Of a stretch of 64,000 nucleotides of DNA, positions 20,121 through 29,387 are shown in pieces. The stretch lies in contig JAAEOK010000075.1 in assembly GCA_024244705.1 (NCBI GenBank), forward strand, positions 93,320 to 157,319, read 5' to 3'. Within the stretch, counting starts at the first letter, position 1. Each line of letters begins with the position of its first letter. Source of the DNA: Alphaproteobacteria bacterium. GTDB taxonomy: Bacteria; Pseudomonadota; Alphaproteobacteria; JAAEOK01. The notes beneath the pieces were generated by a model. It had not been told where the DNA came from. It did no database searches and saw only the letters and a program-made list of their open reading frames with translations. The translations under genes and the position numbers were made by a program.

Positions 20121-23100
20121 TTATACTGAAAAATATTTTGCCTGGGGATGGCTGACCACGATCGCCGAAGTCGATTGCTCGGGATGGAGTTGGTCCTCGT
20201 CGGACAGGTCAACGCCGATCTGACCGGCATCGAGAAGCGTCAGCAATTGGCGCTGATCGTGCAAATTCGGGCATGCCGGATAGCCAAAGGAATAGCGCGA
20301 ACCGCGATAGTTCTGCTGCAACAGCTTGTCGATGTCGCGCGCGTCGTCGGCACCGAAGCCGAGTTCCGACCGGACCGTCTTGTGAACATATTCAGCCATC
20401 GCCTCGGCGAGCTCGACACCCAGACCGTGCAAGTAAAGGTAATCCTGATAGCGATCGTCGGCGAACCATTGCCGCGCCACATCGGAAGCCTTCTGTCCGA
20501 TGGTCACGACCTGCAAGGCGATCACGTCGCGCTCGCCCGAATCCGCCTCGCGAAAGAAATCGGCAATGCACAGGCCGCCTTCGCGGGCCTGACGCGGCAG
20601 CGAAAAACGCGCGCGTTCGGTGTCGCCGTCGGCGTCGAACAGCACAAGATCGTCGCCGTCGGCGGCGGCCTTCCAGTAGCCATAGGCGGCACGCGGCTGG
20701 ATCGCGTCTTCGTCGGTGCACTGGTCGAGGACGCGCCGCATGATCGGTCGCAATTCATTCCGCGCCCAATCCATATATTCGCCCAACTCGCGGCCGTTCT
20801 TCTGATACCCCCAATGGAATTGATAGAGCATGCGTTCGTTGAGGTAGGGCAGTAAGGCCTGCGGATTTACGCTCTCAATGATCTTCGCGCCCCAGAACGG
20901 TGGTGTCGGGGCCTCGTATTCGGCCCGCAGCTCGGCCCGCCGCAGCCGAATCTCCTCGCTATCGACCGGACGCAGCGGGCGACTCTCGCCGGGAGCGCCG
21001 AGCTTTCGCTTGGTGTTGACCGGGCGCTTCTTGCGGCGTTCGGCCGCCGCGTTCAGGTGATCGTCGAAGCCGCCGGCTTTGATCGCATCGCACAGCTTGA
21101 GCCCATCGAACGCGTCACGCGCATAGGCCACGCGGCCACAATCGTAGGACGACCGGCAATCCTCTTCGACATAGCGGCGGGTGAGCGCGGCACCGCCCAG
21201 CAGCACCGGAATATCCAATTCCTGGCGACTCATTTCGGCCAGGTTTTGGCGCATGACGACCGTCGACTTGACGAGCAGTCCCGACATACCGATGGCGTCG
21301 GCGTCGTGTTCGCGTGCCGCCTCGAGGATATTTGCGATCGGCTGCTTTATCCCCAGGTTGACAACATTGTAGCCATTGTTGGTGAGGATGATGTCGACCA
21401 GGTTCTTGCCAATGTCGTGAACGTCGCCCTTGACCGTCGCCAACACGACCGTGCCCTTGTGCTGACCCTCGACACGATCCATGAACGGCTCGAGATGGGA
21501 CACCGCCCGCTTCATCGTTTCCGCCGACTGCAGAACGAAGGGCAATTGCTTTTGGCCCGAGCCGAATAAGTCGCCGACGACCTTCATGCCATCGAGCAGG
21601 AAGGTGTTGATGATATCGAGCGGCGGATATTGCTTCATCGCGTCGTCGAGCTCGGCCTCGAGGCCTTGCTTGTCGCCGTCGATGATACGGTCCTTGAGCC
21701 GGTCCTCGATCTTCTCGGCACGCTGTTTGGCCACCTTGGCCTGGGCCTTGCGATCCTGGAACAGGCCCATGAACGCCTGCAACGGGTCGTAGCCGGGACC
21801 GCTCCGATCGTAGATCAGGTCCTCGGCGATCTTGGCTTCCTCTTCCGCGATCTTGTGGAGCGGCATGATCTTGCTGAAATGAACGATCGCGCCGGTCATG
21901 CCGCGGCGCAACGCGTGATCGAGAAACACCGAGTTGAGGACCTCGCGGGCCGCCGGATTGATGCCGAATGAAATATTCGACAGGCCGAGGATGATCTGGC
22001 ATTCGGGCAACTCGCTGCCGATTCGCTCGATCGCCTCCAGGGTCTCCAGTCCGAGCCGCCGATCGTCCTCGTTGCCGGTGCATATGGTGAAGGTCAGCGG
22101 ATCGATCAGCAGGTCCGACGGCGGCAGACCGAACCGGCCGCAGGCGAAATCGTAGAGCCGTTTCGCGACCTCGACCTTGGCCGCCGCGGTCTTGGCCATG
22201 CCGGTCTCGTCGATGGTCAGCGCGATCACCGCGGCCCCGAAACGTCGGGCCAGGATCAGACGCTCGCTCGCCGCCGCCTCTCCGTCCTCGAAATTGATCG
22301 AGTTGAGCACCGGCTTTCCGCCATAGAGCTCGAAGGCCTTCTCGAGCACTTCGAACTCGGTGCTGTCGATGACCAGCGGCGCCTTGACGCTGCCACGCAT
22401 CCGCGTCACCACTTCCTTCATCTCCGCGTTCTCATCGCGACCGACGAACGCGGTGCACAAGTCGAGCGCATGCGACCCTTCGCGCACCTGCTCGCGGCCC
22501 ATTTCGACGCAGCCGTCCCAGTCGCCCGAGGCCTGCAGTTCGCGGAACTTCCGGCTGCCATTCGCGTTGCAACGCTCGCCGATCGACAGATAGGCATTCT
22601 CCTGGCGCAGCGGCACGGCGGCATAAAGCGAAGCCAGCGACGACACCCAAACACTGTTGCGCCGCACGGGTCGTGGTCGGGTCCCGTCCTTAGCCCGGCG
22701 CCGCAACATGGCATCAAGCGCTGCGATATGCGCCGGACCGGTCCCGCAACAGCCGCCGATGATGGCGACGCCGTCTTCCTCGACGAAGCGTTCCTGCCAT
22801 TGGGCCAAGCCGTCGGCGCTCAACGGATAGCGCGCCTGACCATCGACCAGTTCCGGCAACCCGGCATTGGGTAGGATCGAGATCGGCCCCGGCCAATTTT
22901 CGCCCAGCCATTTGACGTGTTCGGCCATCTCCTGCGGGCCGGTCGCGCAATTGAGCCCGATGACCGGAACGTCGAGCGCATCGACCACCGTCGCCGCCGC
23001 CGCGATGTCGGCGCCGACGAGAAGCGTCCCGGTCATCTCGACGGTGACCTGCACCAGGAGCGGGATATCGACGCCGGCGGCTTCGCGCGCGCGTTTCGCG

Positions 23101-23615
23101 CCATTGACGGCGGCCTTGACCTGCAGCGTATCCTGGCAGGTCTCGATGAGCAGGGCGTCGACGGCGCCGGCGATCAACCCGGACGCCTGGATAGCGATCG
23201 CCTCCTCGACCTCGCGATAGGAAATGTGGCCGAGGCTGGGCAGCTTGGTGCCCGGCCCTATGGCGCCGAAAACAAACCTCTCGCGGCCGTCGCGGGCGCA
23301 TTCCGCGATCGCCTCCCGCGCCAGTTCGGCGGCCCGTTGGTTGAGCGCGAAGGCGTCCTCGGCGAGGCCGAATTCGCCGAGCGTAGTCGGCGAGCCGCCG
23401 AAGGTATTGGTCTCGACCGCGTCGGCACCGGCTTCGAGGTAGGCGAGATGGATATCGCGCACCAGATCGGGCCGGCTCTTGGTTAGAATCTCCGTGCAGT
23501 TCTCATGACCGAGATAATCGCGGTCCACGTCGAGGTCGCGGTCCTGCACCTCGGAACCGATGGCGCCGTCGAGCAGCAACACGCGATCGCGCAAGTAATC
23601 GAGGAGGTGAGCCAT
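20121..23615 (-). CDS. metH: Cobalamin-dependent methionine synthase MetH
   Basis: Full-length 1164-residue enzyme that transfers a methyl group from methyltetrahydrofolate to homocysteine. Modules in order: a homocysteine-binding barrel starting RVLLLDGAIGSEVQ, with the zinc cysteines in GLNCATGP and GGCCGTGPAHI; a pterin-binding barrel (SIGERCNANGSRKFR); a cap; a B12 domain with the cobalt-ligand His in DVHDIGKN and SGLLVKSTVVM; and a C-terminal reactivation domain (PAYGYW-like AAYGYWKA and SFGYPACPNLHDQ). It lies 12 bases after metF in the arsR-type regulator/metF/metH operon. Confidence 0.96.
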   Translation of the reverse strand: MAHLLDYLRDRVLLLDGAIGSEVQDRDLDVDRDYLGHENCTEILTKSRPDLVRDIHLAYLEAGADAVETNTFGGSPTTLGEFGLAEDAFALNQRAAELAREAIAECARDGRERFVFGAIGPGTKLPSLGHISYREVEEAIAIQASGLIAGAVDALLIETCQDTLQVKAAVNGAKRAREAAGVDIPLLVQVTVEMTGTLLVGADIAAAATVVDALDVPVIGLNCATGPQEMAEHVKWLGENWPGPISILPNAGLPELVDGQARYPLSADGLAQWQERFVEEDGVAIIGGCCGTGPAHIAALDAMLRRRAKDGTRPRPVRRNSVWVSSLASLYAAVPLRQENAYLSIGERCNANGSRKFRELQASGDWDGCVEMGREQVREGSHALDLCTAFVGRDENAEMKEVVTRMRGSVKAPLVIDSTEFEVLEKAFELYGGKPVLNSINFEDGEAAASERLILARRFGAAVIALTIDETGMAKTAAAKVEVAKRLYDFACGRFGLPPSDLLIDPLTFTICTGNEDDRRLGLETLEAIERIGSELPECQIILGLSNISFGINPAAREVLNSVFLDHALRRGMTGAIVHFSKIMPLHKIAEEEAKIAEDLIYDRSGPGYDPLQAFMGLFQDRKAQAKVAKQRAEKIEDRLKDRIIDGDKQGLEAELDDAMKQYPPLDIINTFLLDGMKVVGDLFGSGQKQLPFVLQSAETMKRAVSHLEPFMDRVEGQHKGTVVLATVKGDVHDIGKNLVDIILTNNGYNVVNLGIKQPIANILEAAREHDADAIGMSGLLVKSTVVMRQNLAEMSRQELDIPVLLGGAALTRRYVEEDCRSSYDCGRVAYARDAFDGLKLCDAIKAGGFDDHLNAAAERRKKRPVNTKRKLGAPGESRPLRPVDSEEIRLRRAELRAEYEAPTPPFWGAKIIESVNPQALLPYLNERMLYQFHWGYQKNGRELGEYMDWARNELRPIMRRVLDQCTDEDAIQPRAAYGYWKAAADGDDLVLFDADGDTERARFSLPRQAREGGLCIADFFREADSGERDVIALQVVTIGQKASDVARQWFADDRYQDYLYLHGLGVELAEAMAEYVHKTVRSELGFGADDARDIDKLLQQNYRGSRYSFGYPACPNLHDQRQLLTLLDAGQIGVDLSDEDQLHPEQSTSAIVVSHPQAKYFSV

Positions 23616-23627
23616 CGCCGTCCGTCC

Positions 23628-24554
23628 CTAGGCCGCGCCCCTGGCCAATTCCGGCCGCGGCCTGAGGCCCAGCATGTGGCAGATCGCATAGGTCAGCTCG
23701 GCCCGGTTCAAGGTATAGAAGTGAAATTCGTCGACGCCGCCGGCGCGCAACCGCCGGCATTGATCGAAGGCCGTCGACATGGCCACGAGCTGTCGCGTTT
23801 CCGGGTCGTCATCGAGGCCGTCGAAGGCCATCGCCAGCCACGGCGGAACCGACGCCCCGCACATGTCGGCGAACCGGGTCATTTGCGCAAAATTTGTCAC
23901 CGGCAGGATGCCGGGAACGATCGGCACCGCAATGCCCTTCGCCCGCGCCCGGTCGACGAACCGAAAGTAGACATCGGCGTCGAAGAAGAATTGTGTAATG
24001 GCACGATTCGCGCCGGCATCGATCTTGCGTTTGAGATTGTCGATATCGTCTTCCGGGCTCATCGCTTCGGGGTGGGATTCGGGATAGGCGGCGACGCTGA
24101 GGTCGAAATCGTGGCGCGCCCGCAGGCCTGCAACGAGATCCGAGGCAAAGGCATAACCGCCGGGATGTGGCCTGTACGTGTCCTCCCCTTCCTGTGGATC
24201 GCCGCGCAGGGCGACGACATGTTTCACACCGGCTTGCCGGTAAGCATCGGCGACGTCGTCGATCTCCGCACAATCGGCGCCGACGCAGGTCAGATGCGCC
24301 GCCGGTTCGAGTCCGGTTTCCGTACGCAGCCGGCTCACCGTCCGGTGGGTCCGTTCGCGCGTGCTGCCGGCGGCGCCATAGGTGACCGAAACGAATCTTG
24401 GCGCCAGCGGTTCGAGGCGCCGGATCGCTTTCCACAACTGCAGTTCCATGGCCTCGTTCTTGGGCGGGAATAACTCGAACGATACCCGGGGCGGCCGCGC
24501 CGGCGATTGGGGCGGTTCGGTTGGCGACTTTTCTGTCTTGGCGCGAAGATTCAC
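23628..24554 (-). CDS. metF: 5,10-methylenetetrahydrofolate reductase
   Basis: Flavoenzyme that makes the methyltetrahydrofolate used by MetH. It is a TIM barrel of 308 residues with FELFPPK near the start (the Glu is catalytic), SVTYGAAGSTRERT, HVVALRGDP, and the FAD/folate region QFFFDADVYFRFVDRARAKG. The first 25 residues are Pro-rich and not conserved. The start overlaps the end of the upstream ArsR-methyltransferase gene as ATGA, so the two are translationally coupled. Confidence 0.95.
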   Translation of the reverse strand: MNLRAKTEKSPTEPPQSPARPPRVSFELFPPKNEAMELQLWKAIRRLEPLAPRFVSVTYGAAGSTRERTHRTVSRLRTETGLEPAAHLTCVGADCAEIDDVADAYRQAGVKHVVALRGDPQEGEDTYRPHPGGYAFASDLVAGLRARHDFDLSVAAYPESHPEAMSPEDDIDNLKRKIDAGANRAITQFFFDADVYFRFVDRARAKGIAVPIVPGILPVTNFAQMTRFADMCGASVPPWLAMAFDGLDDDPETRQLVAMSTAFDQCRRLRAGGVDEFHFYTLNRAELTYAICHMLGLRPRPELARGAA

Positions 24555-25534
24555 CGCCGGCCTCCTTCGGCGGCACGCAGAGCGACGACGGAAGCTCTAT
24601 CGGCGGCCCAAATCTTGACCGTCAGCGGCTTGCCGGGAAGGACTTTCGGTGCGATCGGTTCCAGCCCCGACTCCGAAAACCAAGCGGCGATCTCGTCGTC
24701 GCCCAGGCCAAGACGGCAATGGGCATGTTCGGTGCGCAGGAAATCGAGATCGTGGGGCGCGAAATCGGCGACGATCACCCGGCCGCCGGGGCCGGTAACA
24801 CGTGCCGCTTCGGCGATCGCCGCACCCGGGTCTTCGGCGTAGTGCAGGACGAGATGAAAGGTAACCAGGTCGAAGCTGCCGTCCGGCCACGGCAGGCGGT
24901 ACATGTCGCCGTAATGCAGGCGGCACGAAGCCATCTCCGACGGCTCCAAGCGGATGCGCGCAATGGCCAACATATCGCGCGAGAGATCGATGCCGGTGCC
25001 GCGACCGACGTGGGGCGAGAGGAGTTCGAGTATGCGGCCGGTCCCGGTGCCGATATCGAGATGGTTTTCAGCCCCGCGCGCGGCGACGAGGTCGAGCAGA
25101 GCGTCTTCGACTTCGGCCTCATCGACATAGAGGGAACGAATCTTGTCCCACTGGGCGGCGTTTTTTCGAAAGTAAGTCGCGGCCGTCTCGGCGCGACGCG
25201 TACGTATCAGACCAAGCCGAGAAAGGTCTTCGGCCAGGGTCCGGTCATCGGCATCGAGAGCGGCTATCAGATAGGCGACGAGATCACCCGCCGCCCCGTC
25301 GGTGGCGACACGGAAGAACGCGTTGGTGCCTTCCCGCGCCTTTACCAATAGACCGGCCTCGCACAGCAAGCGGAGGTGGCGGGAGACGCGCGGCTGGCTC
25401 TGCCCGAGAATCTCAACCAGCTCGCTCACCGTGAGTTCGGTGCGCGAACAGAGGACGAGCAAACGGAGCCGCGTGGGTTCGGCCGCCGCGCGCAAGCTGC
25501 CGACCCAGGAATCCAAACCGGCTCTCATCGCCAT
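24551..25534 (-). CDS. ArsR-family regulator fused to a SAM methyltransferase domain (SahR-like)
   Basis: Protein of 327 residues with an N-terminal ArsR winged helix (about 10-95; TRLRLLVLCSRTELTVSELV and QSQPRVSRHLRLL) and a C-terminal class I methyltransferase fold (about 150-310; HLDIGTGTGRILELL, GIDLSRDMLAIA). No metal-binding cysteine pair is visible in the HTH. Proteins of this layout next to metF/metH resemble SahR, a regulator that responds to S-adenosylhomocysteine. I infer that the methyltransferase domain serves as the ligand sensor. A palindromic operator candidate lies 27 bases upstream of the start. It is the first gene of the metF-metH operon. Confidence 0.85.
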   Translation of the reverse strand: MAMRAGLDSWVGSLRAAAEPTRLRLLVLCSRTELTVSELVEILGQSQPRVSRHLRLLCEAGLLVKAREGTNAFFRVATDGAAGDLVAYLIAALDADDRTLAEDLSRLGLIRTRRAETAATYFRKNAAQWDKIRSLYVDEAEVEDALLDLVAARGAENHLDIGTGTGRILELLSPHVGRGTGIDLSRDMLAIARIRLEPSEMASCRLHYGDMYRLPWPDGSFDLVTFHLVLHYAEDPGAAIAEAARVTGPGGRVIVADFAPHDLDFLRTEHAHCRLGLGDDEIAAWFSESGLEPIAPKVLPGKPLTVKIWAADRASVVALRAAEGGRR

Positions 25535-25560
25535 GGTGAGGTGCGATCAATCTCCATAAC

Positions 25561-25582
25561 AATATAAAGATATTTTTATATT
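25561..25582. promoter_or_regulatory. AT-rich 22-bp palindrome, candidate operator of the ArsR-type regulator
   Basis: AATATAAA-GATATT-TTTATATT is a near-perfect inverted repeat with one mismatched pair in the centre. It sits about 27 bases upstream of the ArsR-methyltransferase start in otherwise GC-rich DNA. Length, AT content and the central GATAT resemble ArsR/SahR-type operators, so autoregulation of the methionine operon is likely. Confidence 0.65.
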
Positions 25583-25973
25583 AGTTGCTTTGTCAAGCTT
25601 TTCGGGACTCGCTTCCAGCCGGCGATTCGCCGCCCCGCCGATATGTGCCAAGAACCCGCGGACCGGCGGTTGTCGGCGTTCCCGGCCAGCCGAGACATTT
25701 TTGCAACAGTGTCGGCCAAACACGCAAAACTACCCCTCTCGCGACTGGTCTTTTCTAAAAAGTTGTGTTAACGAAATCCGTTAAGGAATGCGAAAAGACT
25801 AGCGAGTAGGAGTATCTGGGCGGGTTCGATTGAGGTAACTCATGAGCGTTTGGCAAAGGCGCTCGAATCTGCAAAGATGCGGCACGTCATTCACCGGAGG
25901 GGAACTGTTACGACCGGGGAACGATGTTAGAAGAAGAAGCATTTGGTTAGGGCAACGGATATCCTGCGTTCGA
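25583..25973. other. Intergenic region between the methionine operon and mlaA
   Basis: About 390 bases with no supported gene. It should hold the promoters of both flanking transcripts. An inverted repeat TTAACG-N5-CGTTAA lies at 25768-25784 and is related in sequence to the CGTTAACG boxes at 5528 and 5552. Nothing else stood out, and no riboswitch-like fold was recognised. Confidence 0.3.
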
Positions 25974-26765
25974 ATGATGACTCACACACTCACCAAAAGC
26001 CTCTCGCGTTTCCTTGGCGCGGCCATCATTGTCGGATTTGTCGCCGGTTGCGCGACGCCGCCGGAGGACCCGGAAGAGCGCGCCGAGTACGAAGCGGCCA
26101 ACGATCCGCTCGAGCCGCTCAATCGCGAAGTCTTCGATTTCAACAATTGGCTCGATCGCAACGCCATCAAGCCGGCGGCGATCGCCTATCGCGACACCGT
26201 GCCGGAAGGCATCCGCGACAGCACCCAGAATTTCTTCAACAACGTCGCCTCTCCGGTGACCTTCGCCAACGACATACTGCAGGGCGAATCCGGCCGCGCG
26301 GCCGAGACCCTGATGCGGTTCGTCGTCAATTCGACCGCCGGCATGGCCGGCTTCTTCGATGCCGCCGGCGAGATGGGCCTCGAACGGCATGAGGAAGATT
26401 TCGGCCAGACGCTTGCGGTTTGGGGTGTTCCCGACGGACCCTATTTGATGCTGCCCTTGCTCGGCCCGTCCTCGGTCCGCGATGCCAGCGGCCGGGTCGT
26501 CGACCGCTTCATCAACCCGCTATTCTGGGTCGGACAGGAAATTAATCCGGTCGAACTCGATTACTACGGCTATGCGTCGACGCCGATCGAGGGCCTCAAC
26601 AGGCGGGTCGCCGTACTCGGTGTCCTCGATGAGATCGAGCGCACGTCGATCGACTACTATGCCGCCATTCGCAGCCTCTATCGCCAGCAGCGGGCCAACG
26701 ACATCCGCAACGACCGTCCGGCGACCGAGGACCTGCCGGCACCATCGATTTCAGAGCTCGACTAG
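25974..26765 (+). CDS. mlaA: Phospholipid-trafficking lipoprotein MlaA (VacJ)
   Basis: Outer-membrane lipoprotein of the Mla system, which removes mislocalised phospholipids from the outer leaflet. A signal peptide ends in the lipobox VAGC. Family motifs are NDPLEPLNREVFDFN, VASPVTFANDILQG, the F-N-S region VNSTAGMAGFFDAA and LPLLGPSSVRDASG. Length is 263 residues. ATG codons at 25974 and 25977 are both possible, with no strong ribosome-binding site; an open frame further upstream lacks a signal peptide at its start. mlaC follows after 122 bases. Confidence 0.92.
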   Translation: MMTHTLTKSLSRFLGAAIIVGFVAGCATPPEDPEERAEYEAANDPLEPLNREVFDFNNWLDRNAIKPAAIAYRDTVPEGIRDSTQNFFNNVASPVTFANDILQGESGRAAETLMRFVVNSTAGMAGFFDAAGEMGLERHEEDFGQTLAVWGVPDGPYLMLPLLGPSSVRDASGRVVDRFINPLFWVGQEINPVELDYYGYASTPIEGLNRRVAVLGVLDEIERTSIDYYAAIRSLYRQQRANDIRNDRPATEDLPAPSISELD

Positions 26766-26807
26766 CAGCAACAGGCTGGACCTCCCGGCCCTGCCGTGGC
26801 AAGAATT

Positions 26808-26836
26808 GAAACGGGATTGCTCTGCAATCCCGTTTC
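26808..26836 (+). terminator. Strong intercistronic hairpin between mlaA and mlaC
   Basis: A perfect 13-bp stem (GAAACGGGATTGC with its complement) and a 3-base loop, flanked by a second short pair (TGGCA/TGCCA). There is no T-run after the stem, so it is not a classical terminator. It could be an attenuator, an RNA processing or stability element, or part of a dispersed repeat. Confidence 0.5.
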
Positions 26837-26887
26837 CACGTGCCAATACAAAAACAACGCCGGCCACGGCGTGCCTGAGGGAGGAAA

Positions 26888-27523
26888 ATGAAAAACGCCA
26901 CACCGTTCGTTTCGGCGGCGATAGTCGCCATTGTCGTGTTCGCCGCATTCGGCAGGCCGGCCGATGCCACGCTGAAGGAAACCGCGGCACCCTTCGTTGA
27001 TAGTTTCGGCAAGCGGGTGATCGCGGTCTTCACCGATGTAAGCGTTCCGCGCAAGGAGAAGGCAGCACAATTTCTCGACCTGTTCCGCGAAGGTTTTGCG
27101 GTCAAGGCGTTGGCGGTATTCACCCTGGGCAATTACTACGGCGATACCGACAAGGAATTCATCGACGAATACATCGACGTGTTCAACGAGTATATCTCGC
27201 TGAGCTATTCGGCGCGTTTCTCGCTCGATGTCGACCCCATCTTCGAGGTTGTCGAAGTGGTGCCCGACCGGGACGCCAACGGCAAGGAAGTCGGCGTGCG
27301 GGTGGAAACGCATTTGTCGACCCCGGGAGGCGAGCCGGCATTGGTAACGTGGCGAGTTCGCGAGTATCGCGGCAATCCGATCATCGTCGATGTAGTGTCC
27401 AAGGGCATCAGCCTCGCCCTGACCCAGCAGAAGGAGTTTACCGCGGTCATCGGCAGCAACGGCGGTGACGTACGCGCCCTGCTCGACGTCCTGCGCCGGA
27501 AGAACGACGAATTGCGCGAATAG
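26888..27523 (+). CDS. mlaC: Periplasmic phospholipid-binding protein MlaC
   Basis: Soluble lipid shuttle between MlaA and the inner-membrane Mla transporter. A signal peptide (ending near PADA-TLKE) is followed by the MlaC/Ttg2D fold, with FLDLFREGFAVKALAVFTLG, YIDVFNEYISLSY and WRVREYRGNPIIVDVVSKGISL. Length of 211 residues is normal. A GAGGGAGGAAA box precedes the ATG. The inner-membrane components (MlaD, E, F) are not in this window. Confidence 0.92.
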   Translation: MKNATPFVSAAIVAIVVFAAFGRPADATLKETAAPFVDSFGKRVIAVFTDVSVPRKEKAAQFLDLFREGFAVKALAVFTLGNYYGDTDKEFIDEYIDVFNEYISLSYSARFSLDVDPIFEVVEVVPDRDANGKEVGVRVETHLSTPGGEPALVTWRVREYRGNPIIVDVVSKGISLALTQQKEFTAVIGSNGGDVRALLDVLRRKNDELRE

Positions 27524-29212
27524 CTAGCGCCGCGTCAGCGGCTTGTACTTGATGCGATGGGGTTGGTTGGCGGCCTCGCCAAGTCGCTTGCGCCGGTCCT
27601 CTTCGTAGTCGGCATAGTTGCCTTCGAACCAGACCACCTGGCTATCGCCTTCGAACGCCAAAATATGCGTCGCGATGCGATCGAGAAACCAGCGGTCGTG
27701 GCTGATGATGAAGGCGGAGCCGGCGAAATCGAGGAGCGCGTCTTCCAGTCCGCGCAGGGTGTCGACATCGAGATCGTTGGTCGGCTCGTCGAGCAGCAAG
27801 AGATTGGCGCCGGACTTGACGATTTTCGCCAAATGGACGCGATTGCGCTCGCCTCCCGACAATTGTCCGACTTTTTTCTGCTGATCCGAGCCGCGAAAAT
27901 TGAAGCTGCCGACGTAGGCCCGGCTGTTGACCTTGCGCTTGCCGAGCTCGATTTCAGCCATGCCGTCGGAGATTTCCTCCCACACCGTCCGGTCGCCATC
28001 GAGACGGTCCCGGGACTGATCGACGTAGCCAAACTTGACGGTGTCTCCGAGACGAAGCGTACCGCCGTCAGGCTGCTCATCGCCGACGATCAATCGAGAG
28101 AACGTCGTCTTTCCGGCACCGTTGGGACCGATAACGCCAACGATACCGCCCGGCGGCAATCGCAAACTGAGATCCTCGATCAGCAACCGGTCGCCGAAGC
28201 CTTTGCGCAGGTGGTCGGCTTCGACCACGAGATCGCCGAGGCGCGGGCCCGGTGGAATGACGATGCGGCCCGATTCGACGTCGCGATCGACCGAGCGCGA
28301 TTCGGAGAGCAATGATTCGTAAGCGCTGAGGCGCGCTTTGCTCTTTGCCTGTCTCGCTCGCGGCGATTGCCTGATCCATTCCAATTCCCGTTCCAGGGTC
28401 TTGTGCCGGGCGCTGTCCTGCTTTGCTTCCTGGATCAGGCGGGTTCGTTTCTGGTCGAGCCAGGATGAATAGTTACCCTCCCACGGGATGCCGTGACCGC
28501 GGTCGAGCTCGAGGATCCAGCCGGCGACGTTATCCAGGAAATAGCGATCATGGGTAACCGCTACGACGGTCCCCGGATAGTCGTGGAGAAACCGTTCGAG
28601 CCAGGCCACCGACTCCGCGTCCAGGTGGTTCGTCGGTTCGTCAAGAAGCAGCAAATCGGGATGCTGCAAAAGCAGGCGGCAAAGCGCGACGCGGCGCCGT
28701 TCGCCACCCGAAAGCGTCGTCACGTCGGCGCCGCCCGGTGGGCACCGCAGGGCATCCATCGCGATTTCGATCCGGCGGTCGAGGTCCCAAGCGTCCGCCG
28801 CGTCGATCTTTTCCTGGAGCTCGGCCTGTTCGGCGATGAGCGCATCCATCTCGGCGTCGTCCAGCGCCTCGCCAAAGCGCATACTGACGGCCTCGAAGCG
28901 GTCGACGAGCGCCTTGAGATGAGCCAACCCTTCGAGGACGTTCTCCTGCACGCTCTTGGCCGGGTCCAACTCGGGCTCTTGCGGCAAATAACCGACGCTG
29001 GCGCCATCGGCAGGCCACGCCTCACCGACAAATTCGGTCTCGATACCAGCCATGATCCGGAGCAAAGTCGATTTCCCGGCTCCGTTGAGGCCGAGCACTC
29101 CGATCTTGGCGCCCGGGAAGAACGACAGCCAAATATCCCGCAATACCTGACGGCCGCCGGGATAGGTCTTGGCCAACCCCTTCATGACATAGATGTACTG
29201 GTACGAAGCCAT
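27524..29212 (-). CDS. ettA: Energy-dependent translational throttle protein EttA (ABC-F)
   Basis: Cytoplasmic ABC-F ATPase that binds the ribosomal E site and adjusts elongation to energy state. It has two ABC cassettes: [24 protein letters not shown] and [10 protein letters not shown] in the first; [25 protein letters not shown] and [10 protein letters not shown] in the second. The linker and arm between them ([20 protein letters not shown]) are typical of EttA. I place the start at [10 protein letters not shown] (562 residues), preceded by TTGGAGC. Its stop abuts that of convergent mlaC with no gap. Confidence 0.95.
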   Translation of the reverse strand: MASYQYIYVMKGLAKTYPGGRQVLRDIWLSFFPGAKIGVLGLNGAGKSTLLRIMAGIETEFVGEAWPADGASVGYLPQEPELDPAKSVQENVLEGLAHLKALVDRFEAVSMRFGEALDDAEMDALIAEQAELQEKIDAADAWDLDRRIEIAMDALRCPPGGADVTTLSGGERRRVALCRLLLQHPDLLLLDEPTNHLDAESVAWLERFLHDYPGTVVAVTHDRYFLDNVAGWILELDRGHGIPWEGNYSSWLDQKRTRLIQEAKQDSARHKTLERELEWIRQSPRARQAKSKARLSAYESLLSESRSVDRDVESGRIVIPPGPRLGDLVVEADHLRKGFGDRLLIEDLSLRLPPGGIVGVIGPNGAGKTTFSRLIVGDEQPDGGTLRLGDTVKFGYVDQSRDRLDGDRTVWEEISDGMAEIELGKRKVNSRAYVGSFNFRGSDQQKKVGQLSGGERNRVHLAKIVKSGANLLLLDEPTNDLDVDTLRGLEDALLDFAGSAFIISHDRWFLDRIATHILAFEGDSQVVWFEGNYADYEEDRRKRLGEAANQPHRIKYKPLTRR

Positions 29213-29387
29213 AGCCAATTGCTCCAACGGTGGCGGCCGCGCTTTCTAGCGCACGCAGACGCGCAATTGCAACGGTTCCCAGGGCATCTCGAAGCGCGTG
29301 TAGGCCCCCTCGACCGCCTACCGCGCTTCATACGAATGTCATTGCGCGGTATGGTTAGCCGGCGGCGGGGTATACTGGATCGGACAG

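Noticed and set aside
25768-25784. CtrA binding site (TTAA-N7-TTAA)
   Set aside because: The spacing between the TTAA halves is 9, not 7, so it does not meet the known motif.
25535-25973. SAM or SAH riboswitch upstream of the methionine operon
   Set aside because: The leader is too short (about 27 bases to the palindrome) and no conserved riboswitch core was recognised.
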